27,198 bases of DNA from Coriobacteriales bacterium. GTDB lineage: Bacteria > Actinomycetota > Coriobacteriia > Coriobacteriales > JAEZZM01. How positions within the stretch are numbered: position 1 is the stretch's first letter; every line of letters starts with the position of its first letter. The notes under the pieces were generated by a model. That model made no database searches and was not told where the DNA came from. It worked only from the letters and a program-made list of their open reading frames with translations. The position numbers and the translations under genes are program-made. Location: contig JASBYZ010000011.1 of assembly GCA_029983705.1 (NCBI GenBank), forward strand, positions 1-27,198, written 5' to 3'. Positions 16,669 to 23,788 of this stretch are shown here, one piece after another.

Positions 16669-17694
16669 ATGATTGGAATTTCAAAACTGTATTGTGGTGC
16701 CGTAGAGGCGGCTGATGTACTGCGCTATAAGCGTAGATCAAATAAGCTCCCAAGCGACATGCTTCAGTTTTCTAAGGATAAAAAACCGGTAGTAGTGTGG
16801 AACTGCACTCAAACTTGTAATTTAAAGTGCGCACACTGCTATGCAGGTTCAGAAAATAAAAAGTATAAAGGCGAACTTACTACTGAGCAAGCTAAGGTAA
16901 TGATTGATGATTTAGCTGAGTTTGGATGTCCAGTACTGCTCTTTTCTGGTGGAGAGCCAACCATGAGAAAAGACTTGCTTGAGCTTATGAAGTACGCAAA
17001 AGACAAGGGTATGCGTGTTGTTATTTCTACAAACGGAACCTTAATTACCCCTGAAAAAGCAAGGCAATATGCGGAGGTTGGTCTTTCGTATGTTGGAGTT
17101 TCTCTAGACGGTATGGAGAAGGTTCATGACCAGTTTAGAGGCGTTGATGGTGCTTTTAGGCGTGCCCTTGAAGGTCTTGAGAATGCACGTAAGGCTGGCA
17201 TTAAAGTAGGTTTACGTTTTACTATCAACAAGAGAAATTATAAAGAGATTCCAAAAATCTTTGACATGATGGAGCGCGAGAAAATTAATAGAATCTGTCT
17301 CTATCACCTTGTTTATACTGGTCGTGGATCAGAGCTTATGGATGAGGATTTAACACATGAGCAGTCTCGTCAAGTGGTGAGATATATCATGACAAGAACC
17401 AAGCAAATGTTTGCTAAGGGTTTACAGCCAGAAGTTCTCACCGTAGATAACCATGCAGATGGTCCATTTTTACTTGAAGAGATGAGAAAAGAAAACGATC
17501 CGCTTGCTGATAATGCAGCACAGCTCTTAAGCTGGAACCAGGGTAACTCCACTGGTAATGGTATTGGTTGCATCAGCTGGGATGGCGAAGTGTATGCAGA
17601 CCAATTCTTTAGACATTTCTCATTTGGAAATATTAAAGATCGTCCATTCTCTGAGATTTGGTCAGACACCTCTCGAGAGACTGAAGAGTCTTAA
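16669..17694 (+). CDS. ahbC: Radical SAM AhbC/NirJ1-type protein, main part, ended by an in-frame TAA
   Basis: 341 aa before the stop. It opens MIGISKLYCGAVEAADVLRY, which I associate with AhbC/NirJ1 proteins, then has the radical SAM cluster cysteines C50, C54, C57 in CNLKCAHCYAG. SGGEPTMRKDL (about 94-104) and SLDGMEKVHDQFRG follow. AhbC removes acetate side chains from 12,18-didecarboxysiroheme in the siroheme-dependent haem route. The auxiliary-cluster domain begins at C301 (GCISWDGEVYADQFF), but the frame stops at TAA 17692-17694 after FSEIWSDTSRETEES. The same frame continues with the rest of that domain from 17698. AAGAGGAG precedes the ATG. It may be a nonsense-mutated gene, a split two-chain enzyme or a sequencing error; AhbD or another maturase is less likely. 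Confidence 0.85.
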   Translation: MIGISKLYCGAVEAADVLRYKRRSNKLPSDMLQFSKDKKPVVVWNCTQTCNLKCAHCYAGSENKKYKGELTTEQAKVMIDDLAEFGCPVLLFSGGEPTMRKDLLELMKYAKDKGMRVVISTNGTLITPEKARQYAEVGLSYVGVSLDGMEKVHDQFRGVDGAFRRALEGLENARKAGIKVGLRFTINKRNYKEIPKIFDMMEREKINRICLYHLVYTGRGSELMDEDLTHEQSRQVVRYIMTRTKQMFAKGLQPEVLTVDNHADGPFLLEEMRKENDPLADNAAQLLSWNQGNSTGNGIGCISWDGEVYADQFFRHFSFGNIKDRPFSEIWSDTSRETEES

Positions 17695-17697
17695 CTT

Positions 17698-17916
17698 ATG
17701 TTTAGACTTAAAGATAAGCGACCACACGTATGGGGAAGATGTAGCTACTGCGACTTCCTAAACATTTGTGGTGCTAACTTTAGAGTGAGAGCCGAAGCTG
17801 CCACAGGAGACCTTTGGGCATCAGATCCAGCATGTTATTTAACTGATGACGAGATTGGTCTTACGCAAGACGAGAAAGAAAAAGTAGCTCAGGAAGAGGC
17901 TGAGCAAGCTCTTTAG
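17698..17916 (+). CDS. C-terminal auxiliary-cluster part of the split AhbC-type protein
   Basis: 72 codons in the same frame as the upstream radical SAM gene, separated from it by TAA and one CTT codon. It has four cysteines, C15, C18, C24 and C46, in GRCSYCDFLNICGANFRVRA and DPACYLTDDEIG. Intact AhbC/NirJ-like proteins carry this at their C-terminus to bind a second iron-sulfur cluster. An ATG stands 3 bases after the stop, so stop-and-restart translation could make it as a separate chain, although no strong ribosome site is seen. Alone it has no catalytic domain. The well-kept cysteines argue that the break is recent or tolerated. Confidence 0.75.
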   Translation: MFRLKDKRPHVWGRCSYCDFLNICGANFRVRAEAATGDLWASDPACYLTDDEIGLTQDEKEKVAQEEAEQAL

Positions 17917-17939
17917 TCTATTAAACCAATTAAATAATC

Positions 17940-17946
17940 GAGCTAT
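17940..17946 (+). terminator. Left half of a Rho-independent terminator interrupted by the IS element
   Basis: GAGCTAT at 17940-17946, 24 bp after the ahbC fragment stop, is the exact reverse complement of ATAGCTC at 19176-19182, which is followed by five T. Joined, the two would form a small stem plus T-tract that ends the haem operon. They now lie on either side of the IS. Inferred from sequence only; the 7-bp stem is short. Confidence 0.5.
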
Positions 17947-17968
17947 AGGACAAAAGGGGCTTAGGACA
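17946..17968 (+). repeat. Left terminal inverted repeat of the IS element
   Basis: 23 bases exactly complementary to 19153-19175. Begins TAGGACAAAAGGGG and ends in AGGACA, so each arm itself holds AGGACA twice. The first base may belong to the flank, giving 22 bp. Confidence 0.88.
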
Positions 17969-17973
17969 GTTTT

Positions 17974-19117
17974 CTAGACATTTTGGTACAGCATATCACG
18001 ATGTTCTTTGATTGTCCTGCCCTTAAAGCCCTAGCTTTATTCTTTTGGTATTGTAAAAATCGATGTATGAGTCTATAGCATCAATTAACTCTTCTTTAGT
18101 ATTCCAACTACGGTGATAATATATTTCTGTTTACATTCTTCCAAAAAAGCCTTCAAATGCTGCATTATCGCCACTATTTTCTTTTCTGGGCATTGATCTA
18201 GTAATACCTAAACCTTCTAATCTTTCAATTCATCTACCACCTCGATAATGTCCTCCTCTGTCCGTGTGAATTACCAGATTCTTAAACTCATCAGTTGACT
18301 TAACTGTGCTTAAGACTTTTTCTAACATCTCATCTACTAGAGACTGATTAGGTGAAGTTGAGGTAGCATACGGTACAACCATTCCATCAAAGCAATCAAT
18401 AACTGGACTTAAGCACACTTTAGAATCTTTAGCACTAAACTCTATAATATCAGTAAGCCAAAGCTTATTGGCACCTGTTGCATGAAAATTATTGTTTACC
18501 GTGTTTTTGCATGCGGGTGTAATCTCACCAATATAGCTTGAGTAGTGTCTTTTCTTAAGTGAAAACCATATACGGGGAGAGCCATAGGTGTAAAAGGATG
18601 ACTCAGAAATTTCATGAATAAGGCTTCTTATATGGTGGTATTTATCAGGCTTGCTCAATGAAAGTTTTGCGTAGTAAAAGCTGCTGCGCTTAAGATCGAG
18701 CTCTTCTAAGAGTATTTGGAGTGGAAATATATTTACAAGAGCTAAAATGATTTCAACCTTGAGTTTGTTTGACAGTTTATTCGGATGTAAGCCCTCTTCA
18801 CCTTCTATGCGATACTTCTTTAACCAATCATAAATGATTGCATGTGTAGTGATATCGAGCTCACTTGCAATTTGTTTTGCATTTACTCCTTCTAAAGAGA
18901 GTGTTACCGCTTTAAGCTTTAAGTCATAGGAGTATCTTTTAGCTTTTATTGTGCTTTTCTTGGAAGGCCTACCACGCTTTTGAGAGTTGATTACCCAGTC
19001 AAATAGGATATGCCTGGACGGATAGCCATGTACTCTAAGAGCATTAGCATAAGACTTTAGCTTCTTGTACGTTTGAATCGCAATGCGTTTTTGTTCTTCT
19101 TTATAAATAACTTTCAT
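17974..19117 (-). pseudogene. IS3-family transposase, inactivated by two stops and a frameshift
   Basis: Reads from ATG at 19117. The N-terminus has two helix-turn-helix segments (about 1-45 and 62-100, the second with LKAVTLSLEGVNAKQIASEL). A DDE integrase core follows: LWLTDIIEF with the first aspartate, VIDCFDGMVV with the second, HTDRGGHYR. The open frame ends at TGA 18230-18232, where relatives have tryptophan. Reading on gives IERLEGLGITRSMPRKEN and DNAAFEGFFGRM with the catalytic glutamate, then TAA at 18131-18133 where lysine is expected. TEIYYHRSWNTKEELIDAID and YNTKRIKLGL follow. One extra T near 18025 shifts the frame before the natural end (KGRTIKEHRDMLYQNV, TAG 17974-17976). The surviving 295-aa product lacks the catalytic glutamate. 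Confidence 0.9.
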
Positions 19118-19152
19118 AGGGCTTAGAACACCTTCCTTTTTGTACGGAATTA

Positions 19153-19175
19153 TGTCCTAAGCCCCTTTTGTCCTA
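19153..19175 (-). repeat. Right terminal inverted repeat of the IS element
   Basis: Exact reverse complement of 17946-17968. It lies 36 bp outside the transposase start, so the transposase promoter would sit in or next to this end. Confidence 0.88.
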
Positions 19176-19187
19176 ATAGCTCTTTTT
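19176..19187 (+). terminator. Right half of the IS-interrupted terminator
   Basis: ATAGCTC (19176-19182) followed by TTTTT (19183-19187). It complements GAGCTAT at 17940-17946 beyond the other end of the IS. The stop codon of the minus-strand AAA+ gene begins only 10 bp further on, so an intact terminator would have separated the two convergent operons. Confidence 0.45.
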
Positions 19188-19197
19188 AACTTGAGAA

Positions 19198-20364
19198 TCA
19201 AGTTTTAATGAGCGAGACAAATGTATCTTTAATCTTCTTATTTAGGTCACGCATATTCGTATATCGTGGGACATCAATTTCGGCGACTACGTTGTCATGA
19301 AGTTTATCAGGTATATCGGCGGATACAAATTCCCTGTACTTGGATATAATTTGATTTACTCGAAAATGCACAAACTTTTTCTTATCCACGTCAGTAAGTA
19401 AATTAAACATTCCTTTATAATCAAATCGGGATCTCAACTCTGGTGATATTTTGCTTTTGAAATTCTCCTTGGTAATGTTTGAGGTAAAAACAATAATATA
19501 ACCACTGACATCGTACTCCTCGGCCTGGGAATTTACAATCTTTCCATTCTCAAGAACATCGAGAAAATAATTGAACACGGCATTATCAGCTTTCTCAAAT
19601 TCATCTATAAGAATTAAACCTACATCGGATTCGTGAACTCGTTTAAGTAATTCACCGCCATCGCTACCGATATAACCCAATGGACTTCCAATCAAACTGT
19701 TAAGGGCATCGTGGCTACTGTAGTTTCCGAAATTGATCTTTGCTAACTTTGCTTTGCTTCCAAGAGCTTTATGAATTGATCTCGCAACCTCTGTTTTTCC
19801 AACACCAGAATCTCCCATTAAAAAAAGAGAGAGAATCTTATGTTCACCCAACCTGTTGAATACTCTAAATGAATTGACGAGCTCTTTGAATTCTTTCTTA
19901 AAGCGTTCATGACCATATAGTCTTGTATTGAAATTCTCAAAGAAACTTTTCAATTCAGAATCGTCTAAATTGGTAATCTTTTTTACTGAGTCAGGTTTTG
20001 TGCTGAGCATTTCTTCCTTTTCAGCAAGGGTTTCATCACTCTCTGCTTCGACATCAGAAAAATCATCAAATACATTTCGAAGTAAATATTTAGTATCTGC
20101 CTCATAGGCCTTATCACAGATAAAAGTAATATTTCCCCCAAAGCTGCCACAGAGTTGCTCAAAATTTAGCAACTGTGAATCATCTGCTATCACTAAAGCA
20201 ACCATAGATGAAATATCTACATAATACTGCTGACATTCATCCAACTCATCAATTCTCTGAGAAGAAAGCAACTTTGACATGCTCAAAAATTCAAATCCCT
20301 CTGCTGTTTGAGTAGATTTGAAATTAAAAAACTGTTGCTTAGTATAGAAGAATAGCGTACTCAC
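19198..20364 (-). CDS. Single-ring Clp-like AAA+ protein of the island operon
   Basis: 388 aa. Residues 1-135 are unfamiliar, with a Rossmann-like stretch (MVALVIADDSQLL, about 54-66) and an acidic linker. Residues about 150-345 resemble the second AAA+ ring of ClpA/ClpB: GHERFKKEF, Walker A GDSGVGKT (184-191), INFGNY, the pore loop GSPLGYIGSDGG (226-237), Walker B LILIDEFEKAD (250-260), sensor-1 FTSN (293-296) and the arginine finger LRSRFD (310-315). The Y-hydrophobic pore loop implies threading or unfolding of a protein. No ClpP-docking loop was recognised. The GTG start overlaps the preceding stop (GTGA), with AAGGA 6 bp upstream, so it is coupled to the 292-aa gene. It probably works with that protein; exact role unknown. 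Confidence 0.88.
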   Translation of the reverse strand: MSTLFFYTKQQFFNFKSTQTAEGFEFLSMSKLLSSQRIDELDECQQYYVDISSMVALVIADDSQLLNFEQLCGSFGGNITFICDKAYEADTKYLLRNVFDDFSDVEAESDETLAEKEEMLSTKPDSVKKITNLDDSELKSFFENFNTRLYGHERFKKEFKELVNSFRVFNRLGEHKILSLFLMGDSGVGKTEVARSIHKALGSKAKLAKINFGNYSSHDALNSLIGSPLGYIGSDGGELLKRVHESDVGLILIDEFEKADNAVFNYFLDVLENGKIVNSQAEEYDVSGYIIVFTSNITKENFKSKISPELRSRFDYKGMFNLLTDVDKKKFVHFRVNQIISKYREFVSADIPDKLHDNVVAEIDVPRYTNMRDLNKKIKDTFVSLIKT

Positions 20365-21239
20365 TCGGTATCCTTCTTTCTTCTTGTACTTTCAGGTTTT
20401 GTCTCTGCCTCAAAACTCTCAGATTTAATAACCTGCACTATTGCAAGGAGATCAATGTAGTTGTAATATACCCCATCATCTTCACTTTTAAATTTAACTA
20501 CCTCAGGAGCTGAATATTGGCTATTGTGCACTTCGTTATCTGAATCAGAATCAGAGACTTGTCCTAACTCTTGGAAAAACTCAAAAGAATTTTTTAGGGC
20601 GTTAATCTTTGTTTTGCCTTTGTATATACCAATTAAGGACATATTTCCAATGAACAAATCATCCACATTGTAGAGATTTTCAAATTCACTTTCAAAGGTA
20701 AGTGGTATCTTTATCAAAAGTTTTTCGTCACTATCTTTTAACTCACCTTTGAGCTTGTAAGAATAGTCCTTGAACATGGAATTGAAAAGATTGTTGATGT
20801 CAAGCCCACGGTCTTCCGGCAAACGCATACCTTTGAAAGTGCCATTTGAAAACATCTTTACAGTTCGCAATTCCATCTCATTTTCAAGAGAAAGTGATAC
20901 ATTGTCAATCCTAACGAGCTGCCCTTCTGTAAGACCATTGAAATCCGAAGAAATCACCTTACATTTCTCTATTACTTCACTTAATATAAGTGATTTAGTC
21001 ATAGTGACTTTAAAGTTTTCAAAAACTTTTTGAGAATCTGACGATCCCGATTTAATGTCAGACCCTAACTCAGCGTTAAAAAGCTTCAAAAATTTCGTAC
21101 CCATTTTTGCTTGTAATTCAGCATTGAGGGTATCGCCTTGGCTGGTCTCAATCGTTTCATCAGTTTTGATGACATTACTTAACATCATTTTTATCTCATA
21201 AACTTTTGAAAAGTTTAAGTAATAAAAATTGAATAGCAT
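20361..21239 (-). CDS. Unrecognised 292-aa protein, partner of the AAA+ gene
   Basis: No family recognised with confidence. It opens MLFNFYYLNFSKVYEIKMML, somewhat like uncharacterised DUF6414-type proteins as I remember them, but this is a weak impression. The body alternates charged helices and probable strands, with no membrane segment, signal peptide, cysteine cluster or nuclease motif that I can see. A serine/aspartate run (SDSDSDNE) lies near 230-237 and a basic tail (STRRKKD) ends it. The ATG has AAAGAGGTG upstream; the gene starts 14 bp after the restriction-enzyme stop and its end overlaps the AAA+ start by 4 bp. That arrangement suggests a substrate adaptor, sensor or effector for the AAA+ protein. 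The sequence looks more AT-rich than the haem genes. Confidence 0.8.
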   Translation of the reverse strand: MLFNFYYLNFSKVYEIKMMLSNVIKTDETIETSQGDTLNAELQAKMGTKFLKLFNAELGSDIKSGSSDSQKVFENFKVTMTKSLILSEVIEKCKVISSDFNGLTEGQLVRIDNVSLSLENEMELRTVKMFSNGTFKGMRLPEDRGLDINNLFNSMFKDYSYKLKGELKDSDEKLLIKIPLTFESEFENLYNVDDLFIGNMSLIGIYKGKTKINALKNSFEFFQELGQVSDSDSDNEVHNSQYSAPEVVKFKSEDDGVYYNYIDLLAIVQVIKSESFEAETKPESTRRKKDTE

Positions 21240-21253
21240 GTTTTAGCACCTCT

Positions 21254-22174
21254 TTATCTTCTTGGGCCTAAGAACTTGTCCCCGTTCAAGTGAATCATGT
21301 GATCGGGCATATCTGCAATCCAAGCCTCAGTTTCCCATGCCAAATCTTCTGAAAACTTTTTGAATGTCTTAAAGTCCAAGAACGCTGTAACATAGACTTT
21401 CCCGGCGGTAACACTGGCGGTCATATCTTCGATTTCCTTGATACGCTTCGGCTCCATCGGACCAACGGAAGTTACAGACTCAATAAAATATATCCAATCC
21501 TTGTCCTCTGAGTAGAGGACAACATCCGGCATTTTATCGTGAAGTGTAATTTCAAAGCCTAAGTTACGAAGCTTATCCACATTCTTTACCAAGTCTTTTT
21601 CAATAGTATCACCGACATATAGGCACTCGGAATTGGGCGCGAAGCGTGGTGCAAATTCTTCAATGATAGCTTTCTGCAATTCATTGTGCTTTCCAGGAGA
21701 AAAAGTGAGATTCTCCCCATTAATCTGCACCGGCATCTTCCGCAGTGCCCGTTTGGAGGCATAAAGCTCGATGAGAGAATCATGCGCCCTCTGAAATTCA
21801 GTAAGATTATCTTCCCATGTGTTTGTTCCAAAACTTTGCAGCAATGCCAACATTTCATCGGTCAAACGATAGCGATAGTTGGGGCTATTGGTTGCTTTCC
21901 CATTGTCCTCGATAAAAGCAGCGTTTCTGAAATGGTGCATTGCCTGTTTACGAATTGTCTCACGGCTGTTTTCAGCGTATGTAATGTTGTAATTTTCATC
22001 TGTGAAAGCAATCACATCATGGATGCGAATCCAGCCATTTGTAGACTGCTGCCATGACATATTTTCAACAACATTTGCCATTGCCAGTAATACGTAACAA
22101 CATATACTGTTTTGCTGCTTAGCAGGAACTTGTAGGGCGTTCAGTATGGCTTTTGCATCTTCTAATTTGCTCAT
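21254..22174 (-). CDS. Type II restriction endonuclease, BsuBI/PstI family
   Basis: 306 aa. An N-terminal part (about 1-115) looks like the winged-helix region of the family. The catalytic part opens FSPGKHNELQKAIIEEFAPRF (about 158-178), then YVGDTIEKD, and MPDVVLY...WIYFIESVTSVGP, where D217 and E232 fit the PD-(D/E)xK metal site. BsuBI and PstI cut CTGCAG; this enzyme probably cuts the same or a related site, but specificity cannot be read from sequence. The ATG overlaps the methyltransferase stop (ATGA), so modification is translated before restriction. It is full length with no lesions seen. Confidence 0.88.
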   Translation of the reverse strand: MSKLEDAKAILNALQVPAKQQNSICCYVLLAMANVVENMSWQQSTNGWIRIHDVIAFTDENYNITYAENSRETIRKQAMHHFRNAAFIEDNGKATNSPNYRYRLTDEMLALLQSFGTNTWEDNLTEFQRAHDSLIELYASKRALRKMPVQINGENLTFSPGKHNELQKAIIEEFAPRFAPNSECLYVGDTIEKDLVKNVDKLRNLGFEITLHDKMPDVVLYSEDKDWIYFIESVTSVGPMEPKRIKEIEDMTASVTAGKVYVTAFLDFKTFKKFSEDLAWETEAWIADMPDHMIHLNGDKFLGPRR

Positions 22175-23655
22175 ATATAGCTCCTTAAAATGTTGTCACA
22201 AGATTCTTCGGACATATCTCTAACACGAATCAATTCTTTTCCCATTGCTTCAATGGTATTCATAGAAGGAACAGGCATGGCATTGATCTCGGTAGAGTTC
22301 ACCTGTGTAGAACCATTCAGTATCCGATAATAGCAATCATAAAGTGTAGAATTAAACAGTACATATAGTCCATATACGACACACTCAGGCAAGTCGCGCA
22401 AGCCGCAAATGAAATTTATTTTGTTTTGTGTACTGATCTCTGTGTATTCTGGATGCTTACTTGCCAAATAGACACCACATTGTAATCTACGCCGTTCTTC
22501 TTTTGCAGTAAAACGCTTTACAAACAGGTAGTTTGTATTTTGCTGCAGTAGACTGCTTTGTTCTGTAACGATATATTCATGCTTCTTACCAACAGGGAAA
22601 ACGACTTTTCCATTCTGGATATGCTGAGAATAAAATAATGGTACAGCTTTTTCTTCTGCGCTATCTCTTAGTGAGTCTCGATTTCTAAAGTCTACTGTCA
22701 AACCTGTTTTCATTCTCAAACCGATGCTTGGCAATGTATCTTCAAATTTGTTTAGCGTTTTGAGAGTATTAGCTTCGTCCTCGTTTGTCACAAGATAAAC
22801 ATAGGACTCTTCTCCGTTGACCACTGTTGTATAGGGAGCTTCAAAAACTGTCTTATCTGCGAAATCACAATTACTCTGGGTAGTAGAGATTGTAACAAGA
22901 TCTGGTTTGTATGCAGTTTTCTTGACCTTTATAATAATCGTTTCCTGTAAAACGCTTTCTTTTTCAAAAACTTTATCCCGACTCACAAACAAATGGATGT
23001 GCTCTAATGCGCCTATACTTAGCAACTCCTGCCTAAATTTCTTGAAGTAAGCACCAGATGTCCAGGATCGAGGAATAATGTAGACCATTTCGCCTTCATC
23101 TCGCAAATTAAACAGGCTCATAGATGCAAACAAAAAATACAGATTCGGTGCACCGTAGCATACATCCGGCATGGCTAACGTCTCTGGGGCATCCTTCGCT
23201 ACCTTCATATATGGAGGATTACCTATCACCACATCAAACTTCCTTGGGTTCGGATTTGCGTCAAGCATATAGTTAAAATCAGCCATCTGACTTAGGATGT
23301 AATTATCTGTAATAATTTGAAAGGAAACCTTTTTCTTGGAGTGCTGACAAACCCAATTGAGGTTCGAACTCAACACCTCCAGAATATTAGGATCATTCTC
23401 ATAGCAGACTAAGTCGATTTTCTCAATATACGGTTCACTTTGCAGCCTTTCAATTAAGGCAGCAGAGAGAATACCGGAGCCAGCTCCAGGGTCAAGAATA
23501 GATAACGATTTCTGTCGCGGAATTTCAAATAGCTCCGCCATAAAGATGGCTGTTTCAGTACTTGTAAAGAACTGACCGTACTTTTTCCGGAGTGACTTTG
23601 GGATATGGTCAATGTATTCGATTGTTTGTTGAAATACATAATCAATCATGCTCAT
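22171..23655 (-). CDS. N6-adenine DNA methyltransferase of the type II R-M system
   Basis: 494 aa. Motif order is X (KYGQFFT, 25-31), I (LDPGAGSG, 54-61), then acidic E86 in CYEND, then IV (NPPYMK, 146-151). This is the gamma class of N6-adenine methyltransferases. The variable C-terminal half (about 250-480) should read the target site. It transfers methyl from SAM to protect host DNA from the endonuclease encoded next. PstI/BsuBI methylases belong to the same type, but are shorter in my recollection; this may be a longer subfamily. It is the first intact gene of the four-gene operon. Its ATG overlaps the end of a wrecked XRE regulator by 14 bp. An internal CTGCAG lies at 22543. Confidence 0.92.
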   Translation of the reverse strand: MSMIDYVFQQTIEYIDHIPKSLRKKYGQFFTSTETAIFMAELFEIPRQKSLSILDPGAGSGILSAALIERLQSEPYIEKIDLVCYENDPNILEVLSSNLNWVCQHSKKKVSFQIITDNYILSQMADFNYMLDANPNPRKFDVVIGNPPYMKVAKDAPETLAMPDVCYGAPNLYFLFASMSLFNLRDEGEMVYIIPRSWTSGAYFKKFRQELLSIGALEHIHLFVSRDKVFEKESVLQETIIIKVKKTAYKPDLVTISTTQSNCDFADKTVFEAPYTTVVNGEESYVYLVTNEDEANTLKTLNKFEDTLPSIGLRMKTGLTVDFRNRDSLRDSAEEKAVPLFYSQHIQNGKVVFPVGKKHEYIVTEQSSLLQQNTNYLFVKRFTAKEERRRLQCGVYLASKHPEYTEISTQNKINFICGLRDLPECVVYGLYVLFNSTLYDCYYRILNGSTQVNSTEINAMPVPSMNTIEAMGKELIRVRDMSEESCDNILRSYI

Positions 23656-23788
23656 AGTTTGTAAACTCCATTACATCATCAATCCCACATTTTAGGGAAG
23701 CACATATTTTATAAAGGCTATCCATGGAAACAAACTCGTTTTTATCCCATTTTAGCTATAATATTTTAACTAACACCGGTGACATCTT
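23642..23788 (-). pseudogene. Remnant of an XRE-type regulator upstream of the methyltransferase
   Basis: Only the C-terminal half of a small Cro/CI-like HTH protein can be read. The frame ATG 23725 to TGA 23642 gives MDSLYKICASLKCGIDDVME and a short tail, the typical last helices of such regulators. Upstream the reading is broken: TGVS, a TAA, NIIAKMG, then one extra T before KNEFVS (expected TGVS-x-NIIAKMGKNEFVS). The 5' part is missing and the remnant stops at the fold-back repeat. XRE proteins often control R-M operons; this one overlaps the methyltransferase start by 14 bp, so it was probably the operon's own regulator. Confidence 0.7.

Larger units (their letters stand above)
17946..19175 (-). 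mobile_element. IS3-family insertion sequence, decayed
   Basis: About 1.23 kb bounded by perfect 23-bp terminal inverted repeats at 17946-17968 and 19153-19175, both with an AGGACA...TTAGGACA pattern. One transposase gene fills it on the minus strand. No clear target-site duplication is visible: the flanks are inverted copies of each other (GAGCTAT / ATAGCTC), not direct repeats. The transposase has two in-frame stops and a frameshift, so this copy cannot move by itself, although the ends remain intact and could be used by a related transposase elsewhere in the genome. Confidence 0.88.

Noticed and set aside
17692..17694. Recoding of the AhbC stop as selenocysteine or pyrrolysine
   Set aside because: The codon is TAA. 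Selenocysteine uses TGA and pyrrolysine uses TAG, and no matching insertion element is seen.
18230..18232. TGA read as tryptophan in the transposase (alternative code)
   Set aside because: The same gene has a TAA lesion and a frameshift, and tryptophan elsewhere in the window is TGG, so decay is the simpler explanation.
17936..19185. Target-site duplication flanking the IS
   Set aside because: The flanks are inverted complements of each other, not direct repeats; I found no 3-4 bp duplication.
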